From positions 1 to 64,000 of the forward strand of contig LSSL01000273.1 in the NCBI GenBank assembly GCA_001953115.1: a DNA stretch of 64,000 bases. The letters run 5' to 3'. The notes beneath the pieces are model-generated. The model had not been told where the DNA came from and searched no databases. It saw nothing but the letters and a program-made list of their open reading frames with translations. The position numbers were made by a program, and so were the translations under genes. The first letter of the stretch is position 1, and each line of letters starts with the position of its first letter. Below, piece by piece: positions 61,255-64,000 of this stretch. This DNA is from Smittium mucronatum (Eukaryota; Kickxellomycota; Harpellomycetes; Harpellales; Legeriomycetaceae).

Positions 61255-61959
61255 CTTCAAGTTAATATCTGGTTGGTGAAATCCGTTAGCGGGAAAGCTG
61301 TCGTAAACGGAGGTAATGATTTAAATTAATGGCATTTTTACAATCTTTTCAGAAGATACATTCTTTCGTTTTCAAATCTAGGCTTCTATAATAAAAAAAA
61401 TATGGAAATATAGGTAAACTTTACTTTGTGAATATTTATAATCGCCTCACATAATAAAAAAATATTTGGAATTTGGAATCAAGATAAATGAAACTATTTA
61501 AAGTTACCAAATTTGATATAATTTTCTTGTTAATGTTCTTAAAAGTTCAAGTTGAGATTGCTCAAAATTCGAGTCGATTTTCACAGTTGATTTTTATACA
61601 TTTTATACATAATGATATTTTTTTCCATTGCAGCTTCGCTTGAAATTATTCATCATTAATTTAGTTTTTTATTTACAGTCTATCTTAAGCCCGCACCATA
61701 AACTTAATTAAATCCACATATTTTAAACTTTTGCTGACTTGAGTAAAAAAAATAATATTTGGTTGCTATTGATAACATGCACCCCATTTTCAATCTATCT
61801 ACTACTTTTTTTGGGTAATTTTGATAAATCAATAAATTTTATTGAAATCCGAAATTCTTTTTCAATAATTTTTTTTTAAATAATCTAATACATGAGCACT
61901 CAATTTTATTGGCTTTATGTTAAATTGGGCCTCAATTAAACCAAAAATTTCTAAAAAAA
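61255..61959. other. Non-coding DNA, right arm
   Basis: Mirror of 8618-9322; nothing recognised. Confidence 0.5.
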
Positions 61960-63237
61960 GGGAAAAGTGGGATGTGGTGTTGGCCTAAACTTTCGGAGAT
62001 TCAACTCCGTCAAACAATAATAACACTTGGAAAAAAATCATCTTCCTTAATTAAGATATTTAGGTAGAAATTTTTCTGTGAGTGATAAAGCAATAAGAAG
62101 TATACTTGTAAATAAAGAGGCACTAAAATCTAGATCTTTGGGATTTGATAAGAATATAATTAAAAATATTTTCAGAAATCCTTTTCTAAAGTAACCAGAA
62201 CTAGGAAAAAATCTTCTGGATTGATTAGAAAGACAATGGAAATCTAAGCTCACACCTCCACCACAATTAAAATTACAAAAAAATATCCAAACTGCAGAAA
62301 AACTCAATATATTCTATTTCTGAGCTACAAAAGGTTGGTATTCTGAATTTTCTAGGAGGATGGATGTTAAAACGAAAATTTTATACGAAGAAGGCGCGAA
62401 AACGGACAGAAAAGGCTCTAAAACTTATAATAACTTGCTAAAAGTTCAGAAATTCATGGATGAATACATTCCTGAATATTTATACAATATAAAAGAAACC
62501 AAAAGTTTTTATAAAATGGACCAAGTTATATCGTTTTTTACCCTAGAGAAAATTTGAAAATTTTTCAAGGAAAAAAAAATCAAAGGAAAGAGTTTTTCTT
62601 TTAATGTGCATTAATTCTACCGGGAAACACAAAATATATTTCTTATAATCGGAGAAATTAAAAGTCCTGAATTTTTTAGTGGAAAAACTATTCATACAGC
62701 ATACTAAATCCAAAAAAATGTTTGTATGGGTTAATTTATTTTTGTGAAATTATTTCTTAAGATATCCAGACCTTATGTAAAAAGATAATTTATTTTGAAA
62801 AACTCGTTTAATTCTTAAAAAAGATCTGGGAAATTCGAAAATCCAAGAAGTTAAAAGAGAAAAAACGATATCTCTGCCTTTGAATGCCACATCCCTGATG
62901 CGAACTATGAATATGGGAATTTTAGCTGTTTTTAATAAAAGTTATGAATATATATTTTAGAGTAAATTTATATCCTATTATGATATGCCTCAAAATGATA
63001 AGAATATTATGAGTTTATTAGCAAAAAAATACAAGGTGAATCTACAGTTGTCGAGCTTGGCAAGCCCGCTACGATATTAAACGCGGATAAATATTATTAT
63101 CCAATCTGGGAGAGCTTGTTGAGAAAAAACATTATGAAATCCTTTTTAAAAGCTGAAATTATTTCTGATTTTTCATCCTTGAATACTATAAATGATTTTT
63201 TGATCTTATTTTTGAAAAATTTCTAGATAAGCTATGG
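61960..63237 (+). pseudogene. pogo/Tigger-type transposase relic, right-arm copy
   Basis: Mirror of 7340-8617. The helix-turn-helix lies at about 61960-62190, the DDE start at 62360-62557, and the LPxNxTS-type block near 62875-62935, with the same stops and frameshifts. Confidence 0.72.
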
Positions 63238-64000
63238 ATAATTAAATAATCAAAAATTTTAAAAAATTCACAGTTTTAAATGAGAATACTTATAGTGGAA
63301 GATAAATACTCATGTGAGTACGCAGCATAAATGATTAAAGGAATTGATAAATCTATCAATTATGCGAATAAAAAAAATTTGCAAAGATTTGGTAAGTATT
63401 TCTGAATAATCCAATCTAAAGATACCCAGGAAACCTTGAAATAAAAATGATACGCCTGAATTTTTTGCAAAAAATGGTTCAAGAAAATCAAAAAGATAAA
63501 TGACAATATTTGAATATTTAAGTCAATTTGGACATCTTTCAAGTTTTTCTAAAAATAATCATTTTTTATTGCAATTTTTTAATTATTAAACTTTAACTTA
63601 GCTTAATTTTTGAAAAAATATAAAATTTTAATTACTATATGCAAAAGAAAATTTTATCATCAAATTTTATTGAAATCTATGTTATAAAAAATCAACGCAT
63701 TGGATTCATTATTTTAAGAAAATGTGCTTAAGTGTGATATTTTTACAAAAAACTGATTTAGCTTTTATTTACTGGAGTTAGTCTGAATATTTCGCAATAT
63801 TTTTACAAAAAAATTGTAATTAAGAGATTTTTAATAATTATTTGATAAACTCTATTCATTTATCCTTATTTTTAGTCATCCAAAACTTATAAATGATTTT
63901 AAAAATGCGAAATATCTATTATTTCAACTTTAATTCAACCTGTCCATCTTAGGACCGCTGGTTCTTCTGATATCATTTCAAAATATGAGATTATGCCCTA
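63238..64000. other. Non-coding AT-rich DNA at the window edge, right arm
   Basis: Mirror of 6577-7339. The inverted repeat is still continuing at the last base. Confidence 0.6.

Larger units (their letters stand above)
35467..64000 (-). repeat. Right arm of giant inverted repeat
   Basis: This is the reverse complement of 6577-35110; a position x here corresponds to 70577 minus x on the left. All genes and relics of the left arm reappear here in reverse order and on opposite strands. The homopolymer tracts I compared have the same length in both arms, for example the 10-base G/C runs at 27851/42717 and 31729/38839. That argues for very recent duplication, or for both copies coming from one assembled sequence. 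Confidence 0.98.

Noticed and set aside
1..64000. CRISPR arrays, bacterial operons, tRNA or rRNA genes
   Set aside because: No regularly spaced repeats, no Shine-Dalgarno-linked gene strings, and no T-loop or rRNA signature sequences were found. The genes are intron-bearing and eukaryotic.

Overview
The window is eukaryotic and most likely fungal. It is very AT-rich, its protein genes are split by short GT-AG introns of about 55-150 bp, one intron carries a perfect yeast-type TACTAAC branch site, and one gene is a Pho80/Pcl-type cyclin, a family typical of fungi. Decayed MULE, pogo/Tigger and LINE-type elements fill much of the gene-poor DNA. The lineage cannot be fixed from this sequence; an early-diverging AT-rich fungus would fit.

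The dominant structure is a giant inverted repeat. Positions 6577-35110 recur as the reverse complement at 35467-64000, and every paired position sums to 70577. A 356-base run of N (35111-35466) sits at the exact centre. The right arm reaches the window edge, so the arms are at least 28.5 kb each. All features checked keep the same register, so I see no net indel. I found only three base differences, all inside introns. This is either a recent head-to-head palindrome or a scaffold that joins a contig, or its two haplotypes, to its own reverse complement. The first 6576 bases lie outside the arms seen here.

Layout of the left arm, from outside to centre: a pogo/Tigger transposase relic (minus strand); an unrecognised broken ORF; a WD40 (EED-like) fragment; a complete 12-exon DOA1/PLAA gene (plus); a Pho80/Pcl-like cyclin (plus); a NOP2/Sun RNA m5C methyltransferase (minus) divergent from a THO1/SARNP SAP-domain gene (plus); a PA2G4/EBP1 homologue (plus); then about 9.6 kb of gene-poor DNA with a MULE relic flanked by inverted poly-C repeats, a LINE relic, and a second MULE relic that runs up to the gap. 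The right arm repeats this in reverse order and on the opposite strands.

The intact genes are ordinary housekeeping genes (ubiquitin/Cdc48 handling, CDK control, RNA methylation, mRNP export, ribosome-associated regulation) and do not form one pathway. Their ORF-track protein segments are identical in the two arms except for one intron-located substitution. If the palindrome is real, each is present in two near-identical copies.
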